Assembly (NCBI GenBank): GCA_964500445.1
Contig: CAZCOG010000002.1
Span: forward strand, 124,001 to 188,000
Direction of reading: 5' to 3'
Origin: Persicitalea sp964500445
GTDB taxonomy: Bacteria; Bacteroidota; Bacteroidia; Cytophagales; Spirosomataceae
Length of the DNA: 64,000 nucleotides
Position numbers and translations under genes: made by a program
Shown here: positions 17,577 through 26,051 of the stretch, one piece after another
Layout: every line of letters begins with the position of its first letter
Position numbering within the stretch: the first letter of the stretch is position 1
Notes under the pieces: generated by a model
Database searches by the model: none
What the model saw: the letters and a program-made list of their open reading frames with translations, nothing else
What the model was told of the DNA's origin: nothing

Positions 17577-17921
17577 AGGGAGAGAATTGTATTTTTATAG
17601 GATAAAATATTTTAATTATTTGATAGTCAGTCAATAAAAAACTTATTATGTTCTTCATATAAAAACTGTTCCAAACAATTCGAGTCCGGATGCTTATGAT
17701 AAGAAAGGGCGTAGAACTAAAAAGAAAACAATAGCCTCTGGCCGTTCATATTGCTGCCTCTTGCAGTACTTGCATCAGGCAGTATTTACTTTTCATATCC
17801 CGCACGTTCCTACTATGGTTACAACAGCATTTATGGATATCTGGCGAATGTACCTCAAAATATGGTTCAAGCAAACCGCGGGTATACCGCACATAGGAGT
17901 GGCCAAAACAACAGGAAATTC
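17577..17921. other. 345-base gene-free gap
   Basis: AT-rich between the start of the transglutaminase gene (minus) and the stop of the SDR gene (minus). It should hold the transglutaminase promoter, but I see no clear TAnnTTTG/TTTG pair. A 67-codon plus-strand frame (17751-17954) overlaps the SDR gene and lacks protein-like features. Confidence 0.5.
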
Positions 17922-18683
17922 TTACATTGCCATCATTCCTCCGTCAAGCGGTAGGGCAAGACCCGTAACAAAAGAATTCATTGGGTCACATAGCCAGAGG
18001 ATGGCCTGGGCGATATCTTCCGGTTCGCCATAGCGGCCCAGCGGAATATTTTTCAGTAGTTTTTGCTCATAATCGGGTGCCAGAGCGAAGAGTTTATCCA
18101 CCATAGCTGAGTGCGTGAAAGCGGGGCAGACGGCGTTAATGCGGATGTTCTGCCGGGCATATTCCATCGCGGCCGCTTTTGTCATACCCACGACGGCATG
18201 CTTGGTAGCCGTATATACCGAGTTGCCGGGCATGGCCCGCAGCCCCGCCACAGAAGCCACGTTTACAATGCATCCGCCGTTTTTCTGCGTTAACATTTGT
18301 CGGAGCTGGTGCTGCATCCCAAAGAAAACGCCTCCCAGGTTCACGGCCATCACTCGCTCATATTCGGCAGCCGGTACTTCGGCCAGTTTTGCGATATTTC
18401 CTCCGATCCCCGCGTTGTTGATAGCTACATCTAACCTTCCGTTGCGCTCAAAGGTCAGCCGAATCAAGTCAGCAATTTGGGCAGGATCAGCCACATCGCA
18501 GGGAACAAAAGTACCTTGCCCGCCTTCATTTTCAATCAGCGATACCGTTTCTTGCCCACCTTCTTTGCTGATGTCGGATACGACGACCGTCGCGCCTTCA
18601 CGGGAGAAAGCCAGGGCGGTGCCCCGACCGATGCCAGAACCTGCGCCTGTAATCAGAACAACTTGATCAGTAAATCGCTGCAT
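17922..18683 (-). CDS. Short-chain dehydrogenase/reductase (SDR)
   Basis: 253 residues. Rossmann TGAGSGIG cofactor motif (13-20), Asp in VVSDIS suggesting NAD(H) preference, NNAGIGG, the catalytic Ser of NVASVAG and YTATK (Tyr-x-x-x-Lys). Ends with the FVTGLALPLDGGMMA motif common to glucose 1-dehydrogenase-like SDRs. Substrate undetermined. selD lies 28 bases upstream on the same strand, so co-transcription is possible. Confidence 0.92.
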   Translation of the reverse strand: MQRFTDQVVLITGAGSGIGRGTALAFSREGATVVVSDISKEGGQETVSLIENEGGQGTFVPCDVADPAQIADLIRLTFERNGRLDVAINNAGIGGNIAKLAEVPAAEYERVMAVNLGGVFFGMQHQLRQMLTQKNGGCIVNVASVAGLRAMPGNSVYTATKHAVVGMTKAAAMEYARQNIRINAVCPAFTHSAMVDKLFALAPDYEQKLLKNIPLGRYGEPEDIAQAILWLCDPMNSFVTGLALPLDGGMMAM

Positions 18684-18711
18684 AGGCCAGGAAAGTAGTT
18701 GTTTTAAGAGT

Positions 18712-19782
18712 TTATTCTATATAAACTACCTTCTCCCGTGCTTCTACTAATCGTCCGATCGGCTGGGCTTCGATGTTGAATGTACGCAAAATGGTTTCGA
18801 CCTCCGTCTGCCCCTCGGGCGTCACGGCGATGAGCAGGCCGCCGCTTGTTTGCGGATCAGCCAGAATGTAGCGCTGGTTTTCAGTAAGATCGGCGACTTT
18901 GTGGCCGTAACTCTGCCAGTTACGAACGGTGCCACCGGGGAAAGATTTCTGGGTCAGATAATCCTCGATGAAGGGTAGTTTGGGAACTGTATCGAAGTCG
19001 ATTATCGCGCTCAGGCCGCTGCCCTGGGCCATCTCAATCAGGTGGCCCAATAAGCCGAAACCCGTTACGTCGGTAAGGGCTTGTACAGATTCCAGTGCGC
19101 CCAAAGCCACACCTACCTTATTGAGTTGCCGCATCTGGTCGGCGGCCAGATGGGCATGTTCTTCGCGCAGCAGCCCTTTTTTTTGAGCTGTAGTCAAGAT
19201 TCCAACGCCCAGTTTTTTAGTCAGATATAGCAAGTTACCTTCTGTAGCTGTGTCGTTACGCTTCAGGTGTTGTACCACCACACGGCCTGTCACGGCCAGG
19301 CCAAAAATGGGTTCAGGGCTGTCGATGCTATGGCCGCCCGCCAGTGGAATGCCTGCTTCGGCGCAAATCGCCCGGCTTCCCTCTATCACTCGCCCGGCGA
19401 TTTCGGGAGCCAGCTTGTCAATGGGCCAACCTAAAATGGCGATTGCCATCAGCGGTTGGCCACCCATCGCGTAAACGTCGGATATGGCATTTGCCGAGGC
19501 AATGCGGCCAAAATCGTAGGCGTCGTCTACGATAGGCATGAAGAAATCGGTGGTACTTATGATAGCGTCGCCATTGTCCAAGTCCAGCACAGCCGCATCA
19601 TCGCGGGAGTTATTCCCTACCAGCAAAGTACTGGTGTCGAAAGTTGGCAAGCCGGGAAATATGGCGGCGGAGTCGTTGCCATGCAGGATTTTGTCCAGAA
19701 TCTGGGGAGAAATCTTGCAGCCGCAGCCCGCGCCGTGGCTGTATTGGGTCAGCAGAACACTTTCTTGGATAGGATTATTCAT
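18712..19782 (-). CDS. selD: Selenide, water dikinase (Cys form)
   Basis: 356 residues. Makes selenophosphate from selenide and ATP. The catalytic site is GAGCGCKI near residue 20, with Cys rather than selenocysteine. Other markers: RDDAAVLDL, TTDFFMPIVDD, GGHSIDSPEPIFGLAV and ADPQTSGGLL. No selA, selB, or mnmH (tRNA 2-selenouridine synthase) lies nearby, so the sink for selenophosphate cannot be told here. Downstream SDR gene probably co-transcribed. Confidence 0.95.
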   Translation of the reverse strand: MNNPIQESVLLTQYSHGAGCGCKISPQILDKILHGNDSAAIFPGLPTFDTSTLLVGNNSRDDAAVLDLDNGDAIISTTDFFMPIVDDAYDFGRIASANAISDVYAMGGQPLMAIAILGWPIDKLAPEIAGRVIEGSRAICAEAGIPLAGGHSIDSPEPIFGLAVTGRVVVQHLKRNDTATEGNLLYLTKKLGVGILTTAQKKGLLREEHAHLAADQMRQLNKVGVALGALESVQALTDVTGFGLLGHLIEMAQGSGLSAIIDFDTVPKLPFIEDYLTQKSFPGGTVRNWQSYGHKVADLTENQRYILADPQTSGGLLIAVTPEGQTEVETILRTFNIEAQPIGRLVEAREKVVYIE

Positions 19783-19848
19783 TCAATTGATAAATTGCAG
19801 ATTGAAAGTACCATACAAAAAATCCGACAGCCCAACGCTGACTGCTCC

Positions 19849-20472
19849 TTACTTCTTGGCCGTAGAGTCTTTCTTCGCCGCGTTAGGATTGTTGTCTTTA
19901 TATTCCTTATTTAACCCATCGATCATTTTCTGCGTAACATTGAGCGTAGAATCGGCGTAAAGAATACCGCCGCCTTTGGAGTAGCCCAAGACATATTCGT
20001 AGGCATTTTCCTTGTTGTATTTCTCGATATACTGATAAATCTTATCGTAGAGTTCGGCGTTTTTGTCGGCTTCTTCCTGGGCCAAAGTCTGAGCCGAGCG
20101 GTCGCGGTAAGCGATAAGGTCCTGCTGTTTTTTGCCGAGTTGGGCTTCGGTAGAGCGAGCCTGATCCAAGGTCATGGTCTGAGCTTTTTGCTGGAAAAAC
20201 TTGATTTCGTTCTCCAGGGAGCGGCCCCGGTTAGCTAGATCGTTCTCCAATTGATAGCGCTTGTTTTCGAGTTCTTTGCGAGTGTCGTCGAAGAAGGCGT
20301 AGTTGGTCAGGAGCGAATCCACCTGCACGTACACGATGCGGCGACTACCAATACCGGTGGAGTCTGAGCCAGGAAAGGAGGCAGTTTTATTGCCGGAAAA
20401 ATGCAGGAAAAAAAGGACTATGACCGCTACGGTCAGGATGGCATTCCAGATCAGGGAGGTATTGTTGTTCAC
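19849..20472 (-). CDS. OmpH/Skp-family periplasmic chaperone-like protein, membrane anchored
   Basis: 207 residues. An N-terminal membrane segment (SLIWNAILTVAVIVLFFL) is followed by YVQVDSLLTNYAFFDD and a long charged coiled coil (about 55-150) with LENKRYQLENDLANRGRSLE, the Skp tentacle pattern. Then DKIYQYIEKYNKENAYEYVLGYSKGGGILYAD, the classic OmpH C-terminal motif. Skp binds unfolded outer-membrane proteins; here it may stay anchored in the inner membrane. It ends with a lysine-rich tail. Confidence 0.88.
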   Translation of the reverse strand: MNNNTSLIWNAILTVAVIVLFFLHFSGNKTASFPGSDSTGIGSRRIVYVQVDSLLTNYAFFDDTRKELENKRYQLENDLANRGRSLENEIKFFQQKAQTMTLDQARSTEAQLGKKQQDLIAYRDRSAQTLAQEEADKNAELYDKIYQYIEKYNKENAYEYVLGYSKGGGILYADSTLNVTQKMIDGLNKEYKDNNPNAAKKDSTAKK

Positions 20473-20617
20473 GGTTTTTGGTTAATTTATTAATGCGTTA
20501 CGTTAATTTTATTAGCTGGCCGATTTTTCGAGCGTTCAGCCTTTTCTTCAATCAGGCCGCAAAGATAGGGAATTGTGAATCAAGCCCTAGGCGTCGGCAG
20601 GAAATTTGCGGAATGAA

Positions 20618-20986
20618 CTAGGCTCGGGTGGCAAGAGGCTCTTTTACAAATAACTGTCTGACATAGTAGCCTGCCATGCCTGAGACACCCGCGACCACGC
20701 CGCTCAACAAGGTAACCAAAAACATCAGCATTGCGCCGCTGGGCAACGAAAACAACTCGGCAATGCGATTGGACATACTACCCTGGGTGCTGTTGTGAAT
20801 GAATATGGCGTAAGCCAGCCATACCGTCGACACCGCGGCCATACTCACCCCAAAGGCAATACCGGCGTGATTGGAACGCCACAGGCACACCAGAAAAGGT
20901 ACTACTGCGATGATCCACCACGGCAGAATGAATTGTAAAAGAGCGGTAGCGACTAAAATAATGAGATAATTGCCTAAAACACGCAT
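20618..20986 (-). CDS. Small integral membrane protein, unknown
   Basis: 122 residues with three to four hydrophobic segments (YLIILVATALLQFILPWWIIAVVPFLVCL; GIAFGVSMAAVSTVWLAYAIFI; MLMFLVTLLSGVVAGVSGMAGYY). I do not recognise the family. It starts three bases after the penicillin acylase stop, so it is co-transcribed with it and might act with it, but that is inference. Confidence 0.75.
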   Translation of the reverse strand: MRVLGNYLIILVATALLQFILPWWIIAVVPFLVCLWRSNHAGIAFGVSMAAVSTVWLAYAIFIHNSTQGSMSNRIAELFSLPSGAMLMFLVTLLSGVVAGVSGMAGYYVRQLFVKEPLATRA

Positions 20987-20989
20987 AGA

Positions 20990-23443
20990 TTATTTCTTTT
21001 TGAGGGTCCAGGTTGATTGCAACCGATCATTTTTCTCTTCCGGCGATTTCATATAGAGTAGTTCGTTCAGTTCACCCTTTTCCCACTTTGCTATCATATT
21101 CATGTACAGTGGGCTGGCCGGGTTGCCGGACTGACCGCCGGGATATAGCCCGTAAGCTCTTGGCGCCGGGCCGAGTTCTACCACCATGCGCCACGAGGGG
21201 CCGTGGTGGTGCGTGGTGGCATTGACCACACTGCTGCCTCCGCCGTTGCGTATGGGCGTCGAGTTGAAGGGTTTCAATGCACGGCTAAGGTGCAGAATCT
21301 CAGTATCCTTGACTTTGGCCCATTGCCAGGCGGGGCTCATTGGTCCATGCTGAGCGGTCAAGGTGTCGAGGGCAGCTTTGAAACTCTGCTGCACGATATC
21401 CGAAATCGTTTCTTTGGTGGGCGTTTTCACGTTGTCGAACCAGCGAGCATCGGGTTCTTTCAGAATCAGGTACTCAGTACGGTCGCGGGTCGGATAACGG
21501 AATGCCAGCGAATCGGAGTAGAATTCATCTTTCCAGATGGCAGAACCTAGGGTGCCCACCCACTCTTCAAAGATGGAAGGAGCAATCGCATCGGCGCTAT
21601 TCACCATATTCCAGTCGGCCAGGGTTTGAAAGGCCGCTCTCTGGTTAGGCCCCAAAGGAGCTACCCGCAGATATTCCAGCAGCGTAGGCAAAAGTGTGCG
21701 GGCCAGTACGCTGAAATTGTCGTTCTGAAGTACCCGGAAGCTGTCCGCCGTGGCTTGTGTCATTTGTTCAAGCCGCTCGTTGATACGGATCGCCCGTTCC
21801 GGCGGCGCAAACCGCCAGTTGATGTAGTAAGGATAGCTCGGATCAGTGGACGATTGATTGGCCGAACTTACATAGCCGCGTGGCGGATTTTTTACTGTCG
21901 GATTCTGCACCATCGGAATCCAGCCGCGCCAGTCGTCGGCGGGATTGCTGCCATCGAGCAGGAATTTCCCCTGATCCTGACGTTTCAGGGGAAACTTGCC
22001 GTTAACGGTGATAGCGATGTTCTTGCTATTGTCGGCAAAAACGAAATTCTGCGCCGGACCCACGTAGTGCGTGAGCGCCTGTCGGTAGTCGTCGTAATTT
22101 CGGGCGATATTGAGTTCGTAAAAAGTACGGAAGCTATTGCCCGGCTCATGACCAATCCATTTGGCAGCCAGCGTCGGACCGGTATATTTTTTTTCACCTT
22201 CGTAGTTCACAATCGGGCCGTGGTGGGTGTACACTACATTTTCACGTACGGAGTCAGCACTGCCCTTTACCGCTATCACCTCCAATCGCGTGCGGGTTTT
22301 GTGCCAGGTATTGTCATACCAGTATTCAGCATGGGACGAGTCCCGGAATTTTATTTTGTACAAATCCAAAACGTCCGCGTCCACATTAGTGACGCCCCAG
22401 GCTACATTTTGGTTAAAGCCGATCACTACACCCGGAATGCCCGGCAGCGACACGCCATACACGTTCATATTGGGGGTGTGCAACTGCACCTGATACCAGA
22501 TCGACGGCAATGTTAGTTCGAGATGCGGATCATTCGACAGGATAGGGTAGCCCGTAGCTGATTTCTCCGCGCTGATCGCCCAGTTGTTACTACCTAAGCC
22601 CTCTACATTAGGCTCAGAAAGAGGAATTGGTGCTAAGTTTGTTTCTATGGAATCCGGCGTAGTACTTTCACCCGAAGCACCGGGAATCGGCAATGGGGTA
22701 AAATTCCAGGGCGTCCCGGCGGGAATGACGGGGCTCGGATTCAGCAGCGGATAATCAGGAAACAGGTCGTTTACTGTCTCAGTACCCAGCGATTTCAGTA
22801 AGTTAGACATCGCCAGGTCGTCTGCCCGGCCTGCGAGGGTCAGGGTCATTTGTTCCAGCATGTACATGCACTTGATCGGGGTCCAGCGCTCAGGCTCATA
22901 GCCCAATAGTTTGTATTCGATCGGTATATTTTTGGCCGATAACTGGTCGATATAGGCGTTTATCCCGGCAGTATAGCCCAGCAACGCCTCCCGCGAGACA
23001 GGGTCGCTCATCGTGGTTTTCAGGTTTACTTCGGCTCCGTAGCCCATGCCCATCCGACGGGCGCGGCGATCCATTTCGATAGTTCGCGAACCCAGTACTT
23101 CCGACAGCCGTCCGGCGGCGGCGCGGGTTTGCAGGTCCATTTGCCACAGGCGATCCTTGGCCGTGACGTAACCCTGGGCGTAGTAGAGGTCGTAGTTGTT
23201 TTGCGCAAAAATATGGGGAACGCCCACGTCGTCGAAGCGGATCGTGACCCCCTCGCGTAAGCTGTCGAGGTCAAGTTCGTGATCCTGGAAGTGCTCCGAG
23301 AGCGGAACTTCGCCATTTTGCCAAAAGCCGGTGTAGGGACTGATAAAGGGGCCTAGGGCGGGGATCGCTCCCCACGGACGGCTGAGCGCGTATACCAGAA
23401 AAACGGCAAAGGCAACGCTCAGCAGCGCTTTTACATAGTTCAT
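20990..23443 (-). CDS. Penicillin acylase-family N-terminal nucleophile hydrolase
   Basis: 817 residues from ATG 23443 (MNYVKALLSVAFAVFLVY, a signal or anchor). A longer frame reaches 23569 but runs through a terminator hairpin, so it is rejected. The nucleophile Ser is in GLGSNNWAIS at the alpha/beta boundary, with NDPHLELTLPSIWYQVQLH and a downstream catalytic Asn motif, as in Ntn hydrolases that self-cleave. Substrates may be N-acyl homoserine lactones or N-acyl amides; these are untested guesses. Operon with the small membrane protein. Confidence 0.9.
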   Translation of the reverse strand: MNYVKALLSVAFAVFLVYALSRPWGAIPALGPFISPYTGFWQNGEVPLSEHFQDHELDLDSLREGVTIRFDDVGVPHIFAQNNYDLYYAQGYVTAKDRLWQMDLQTRAAAGRLSEVLGSRTIEMDRRARRMGMGYGAEVNLKTTMSDPVSREALLGYTAGINAYIDQLSAKNIPIEYKLLGYEPERWTPIKCMYMLEQMTLTLAGRADDLAMSNLLKSLGTETVNDLFPDYPLLNPSPVIPAGTPWNFTPLPIPGASGESTTPDSIETNLAPIPLSEPNVEGLGSNNWAISAEKSATGYPILSNDPHLELTLPSIWYQVQLHTPNMNVYGVSLPGIPGVVIGFNQNVAWGVTNVDADVLDLYKIKFRDSSHAEYWYDNTWHKTRTRLEVIAVKGSADSVRENVVYTHHGPIVNYEGEKKYTGPTLAAKWIGHEPGNSFRTFYELNIARNYDDYRQALTHYVGPAQNFVFADNSKNIAITVNGKFPLKRQDQGKFLLDGSNPADDWRGWIPMVQNPTVKNPPRGYVSSANQSSTDPSYPYYINWRFAPPERAIRINERLEQMTQATADSFRVLQNDNFSVLARTLLPTLLEYLRVAPLGPNQRAAFQTLADWNMVNSADAIAPSIFEEWVGTLGSAIWKDEFYSDSLAFRYPTRDRTEYLILKEPDARWFDNVKTPTKETISDIVQQSFKAALDTLTAQHGPMSPAWQWAKVKDTEILHLSRALKPFNSTPIRNGGGSSVVNATTHHHGPSWRMVVELGPAPRAYGLYPGGQSGNPASPLYMNMIAKWEKGELNELLYMKSPEEKNDRLQSTWTLKKK

Positions 23444-23527
23444 AAGGTGGGTCGAGGGTACTTGTTTACAAATAAGTTGTCCAAGGTAGGAATTCGCCAC
23501 AAAAGCGGCAAATTTTGGGTATGTGGC

Positions 23528-23563
23528 AAAAAAAAGCCGGGCTATGCAGCCTGGCTTTTTTTT
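23528..23563. terminator. Terminator hairpin upstream of the penicillin acylase
   Basis: GCCGGGCT / AGCCTGGC stem with one G-T pair flanked by eight A and eight T; it works on both strands. On the minus strand it closes the YtxH transcript and so separates it from the acylase gene. Confidence 0.85.
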
Positions 23564-23626
23564 ACTCACCTACATTCATCACCTTTCACGATGTTGAATC
23601 TTTGGTATCTGAGTTTTTGCAAAATG

Positions 23627-23980
23627 TTATACTTTCAATTTCTCTTCTGCTGTATCGACGCCCGACTTCGCTTTGTCAGCCAGGTTCTCTACTTCATGAT
23701 TGTAGCTATTTTTGGCGTCCTCTTTGGCCTGATAGGCCTTATTCTGGTACTGATTAATCTTGCTTTCTACTTTACCAGTCACACCACCAGGCGTACCCAG
23801 TCCTGTTTGAGATTTTACTTCATCTACAAATCCGACTACTTTGTCGCGGGCGTCCTCAAAATCGCCTTTGTAGCTATTTATTTTATCAGAAATTTGCTCG
23901 CGGGTCTTCTTCCCGGAGCGAGGGGCGGTCAGGTAGCCAACGGCCAGGCCAGCCAGCAAACCTCTCAGGAAATTTTTCAT
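23627..23980 (-). CDS. YtxH-domain protein
   Basis: 117 residues. Short N-terminal membrane segment with the YtxH pattern FLRGLLAGLAVGYLTAPRSGKKTR, then a charged amphipathic helix (INSYKGDFEDARDKVVGFVDEVKSQ) typical of stress-associated YtxH proteins. A Gly/Thr break divides two helices. Function is unknown; members are induced by general stress in Bacillus. Its own terminator follows at 23528-23563. Confidence 0.85.
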   Translation of the reverse strand: MKNFLRGLLAGLAVGYLTAPRSGKKTREQISDKINSYKGDFEDARDKVVGFVDEVKSQTGLGTPGGVTGKVESKINQYQNKAYQAKEDAKNSYNHEVENLADKAKSGVDTAEEKLKV

Positions 23981-24264
23981 AATTCAGTTTATTTTTTGAT
24001 TTCAGGATAATGCTTTACTAATATCCTGATGCACCAAAAGTCTGCCAAAGCCCAACTTGTATATTTTTGATATTTGCAGACAAAAAAGTGGGGCATAATC
24101 ACCACGTTTTCGTTTGCCTTTCTTTACTCTGTCGAAGATTAAGCAGAAAGTTTTTATTAACTAAAGTACTTTTAAGCCCCACAGCCAGAGCAGTAACCTT
24201 TGCGCTTACCTGCTTTTTGAAAGGAGACCAGAATCCCTGACCGGCTAAATTCTGACTACTATTA

Positions 24265-25647
24265 TTAATAGTATACTTCTGTCGGATGGCTTTCCAGCTT
24301 TTTGATATAGGGCAAATAAGCCTGCTCAGTTTCCTGCCGCAGAAAAGGATTGCCCCGCAAATGCAGTTTTTCCAGATGCACAAGTTCGGTTAAAGGCGCA
24401 GGAAATGCAGTAAGATTGTTGCCGGAAAGATCGAGTTCGCGCAGTTCTTCTATTTTTAAAATTTCCAGGGGCAGGACACTGTAAAAATTATAGCCCAGAT
24501 CTAATAATTGAAGTTGGGACAGGCGCGTAATTCGCTCAGGCAAAGTACTCAGGTGATTATGGTGCGCGTAAAGCACCTGCAACCTTTTCAGGCGATCGAT
24601 GCGATCGGGCAATGCAGTGAGTTGGTTGTTGGCCACAGCCAGATGGCTGAGCTTCCGAAGTTTGATGACCGACTTCGGTAACGTTACAAATTGATTGTAG
24701 TATAAGTCAAGTACTTGCAAGCGACGCAACTTGCGCAGTCCGCGAGGCAGGGCGGCGAGATCACAGCCGTAAAAATTCAGGTCATTTACACTACGCAGCC
24801 GGCGAAAGCTGCGGTTGCTGAGGGCGAGCTCTTTGTTTCCGCCCATCCACAAGCTTTCCAGCCGCTTGCACGACCGAGCTGCATCGGGAACGTCCGTCAA
24901 GCCATTGGTATGCAGATTCAGGATTTTGAGCGACTTATTTTTGGTGAGTTCGAGCCGATCGGGATCAATCTGATTCATGCGGAGATCCAAATTTTTCAGC
25001 TTCGGTAGCCGGGCCATGTCCAGTTTTAGCGAAGTCAGTTTGTTCTCGTGTAAGTCGAGTACTTCCAGGTTCGGGAATCGATAAATCAAGTCGTAAGGAG
25101 CTTCGGTGAGTTCCAATTGGTTAAAGTGAAGGCCCTTTATTTTCAGCGTGTCCAACTCGGTGCGGGCTGCTTCCAGGGTGGCAATGAGGCTGTCGCCGCT
25201 GCGTACTTTGCGGGGCGCAACCGGGCGCCCTACCGAGAACATCCCCGAAAAGGTAAACTTTTTCCCTCCGCTTTCTTTTAATTCCCACTCTTGCAGAGAT
25301 ATTGGGAGATTCGTGTTGAGGATAGCTTGTAAAGAATCGTGTGCAACTTTTGCACCAAAAATACCGTAAAGCAGCAGATCTATTTTGCCCGATTCATTGA
25401 CGTAGACAGTGTAGCTTAGCGCATAGTTTGTCAGACTGCTTTTGCTTACCGTTGCTTTGATAATTTTTATCAGGCTTTCGTTGAAAGCCTGCCTCCCTAC
25501 TCCGTCCGGTATTATACCGGGATAGTCTTTGGCAAGTTGCTGGGTAGACATTGCACCGTTTTTCAGGTCTTCATGTGACATGACTTTTGGCTGTGCCTGT
25601 AATGTCCCGCATGTCAACAGAGCGAATAGTAGAAGGAGGTTCTTCAT
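24265..25647 (-). CDS. Secreted leucine-rich-repeat protein
   Basis: 460 residues. Signal peptide MKNLLLLFALLTCGTLQAQ, a roughly 150-residue N-terminal domain of unknown type (TonB-like VYVNESGKIDLLLYG), then about ten LRRs from residue 170 to 430 with the pattern LxxLxLxxNxLxxLPxxL (LEVLDLHENKLTSL; LQVLDLYYNQFVTLP; LRELDLSGNNLTAFP). It likely binds proteins at the cell surface or in the periplasm. No T9SS sorting domain is seen at the C-terminus (TEVYY). Confidence 0.85.
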   Translation of the reverse strand: MKNLLLLFALLTCGTLQAQPKVMSHEDLKNGAMSTQQLAKDYPGIIPDGVGRQAFNESLIKIIKATVSKSSLTNYALSYTVYVNESGKIDLLLYGIFGAKVAHDSLQAILNTNLPISLQEWELKESGGKKFTFSGMFSVGRPVAPRKVRSGDSLIATLEAARTELDTLKIKGLHFNQLELTEAPYDLIYRFPNLEVLDLHENKLTSLKLDMARLPKLKNLDLRMNQIDPDRLELTKNKSLKILNLHTNGLTDVPDAARSCKRLESLWMGGNKELALSNRSFRRLRSVNDLNFYGCDLAALPRGLRKLRRLQVLDLYYNQFVTLPKSVIKLRKLSHLAVANNQLTALPDRIDRLKRLQVLYAHHNHLSTLPERITRLSQLQLLDLGYNFYSVLPLEILKIEELRELDLSGNNLTAFPAPLTELVHLEKLHLRGNPFLRQETEQAYLPYIKKLESHPTEVYY

Positions 25648-25771
25648 AATCAGGCTGATTTAGGTAGATGTGCTTTTTTGCAAATATAACTAAACAACTA
25701 GTTTTTAAATGAATTATTTTACAACCACGATTTTTTAATATCATGCGGTCGTCCTTGCTTCCTGAAATACT

Positions 25772-25999
25772 ATGAAAAAGAAAAACAATCCCCAAAAGGC
25801 AAAGCTCACCCTGGTGCTGTTCATCCTGCTGCTGCTGGCGGGAGTTTTGAACCTGCTCCTGCTATTATTGAGAAATGATTTTTACAGAGGTTTTCATCCT
25901 ACCGGAAATTATCTGACGTTAGCTGCCAATGTACTGTTTGTACTTTCCAGCATGGCGGGGATTGCCATTACACTTTCCAATATGCGGGAGAAGCCTTAA
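25772..25999 (+). CDS. Small two-helix membrane protein, unknown
   Basis: 75 residues. Basic N-terminus (MKKKNNPQKAK), then two hydrophobic segments (LVLFILLLLAGVLNLLLLLL and NVLFVLSSMAGIAITLSN). Starts well clear of the divergent LRR gene. I do not recognise a family; coding potential rests on the membrane-protein pattern and spacing. Confidence 0.6.
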   Translation: MKKKNNPQKAKLTLVLFILLLLAGVLNLLLLLLRNDFYRGFHPTGNYLTLAANVLFVLSSMAGIAITLSNMREKP

Positions 26000-26025
26000 T
26001 TTATTTATAAGGCAATTAGAGAAGG

Positions 26026-26041
26026 GGCGTGAAACCACGCC
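26026..26041. terminator. Short GC hairpin between convergent genes
   Basis: GGCGTG / CACGCC with loop AAAC lies between the small membrane protein and the PKD protein. No T-run follows, so termination here is only suggested. Confidence 0.3.
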
Positions 26042-26051
26042 GGAAATACAT

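Noticed and set aside
17751..17954. 67-codon frame near the SDR gene
   Set aside because: Overlaps the real SDR stop region and lacks family features or a promoter.
18712..19782. Possible selenocysteine TGA in selD
   Set aside because: The catalytic position is a Cys codon and the frame is open throughout.
21626..22516. 296-codon plus-strand frame inside the penicillin acylase gene
   Set aside because: Antisense to a well-supported gene; its sequence has no recognisable protein pattern, so it is a shadow of codon use.
23443..23569. Longer N-terminus for the penicillin acylase
   Set aside because: Would cross the terminator hairpin at 23528-23563, and the ATG at 23443 starts a normal signal sequence.
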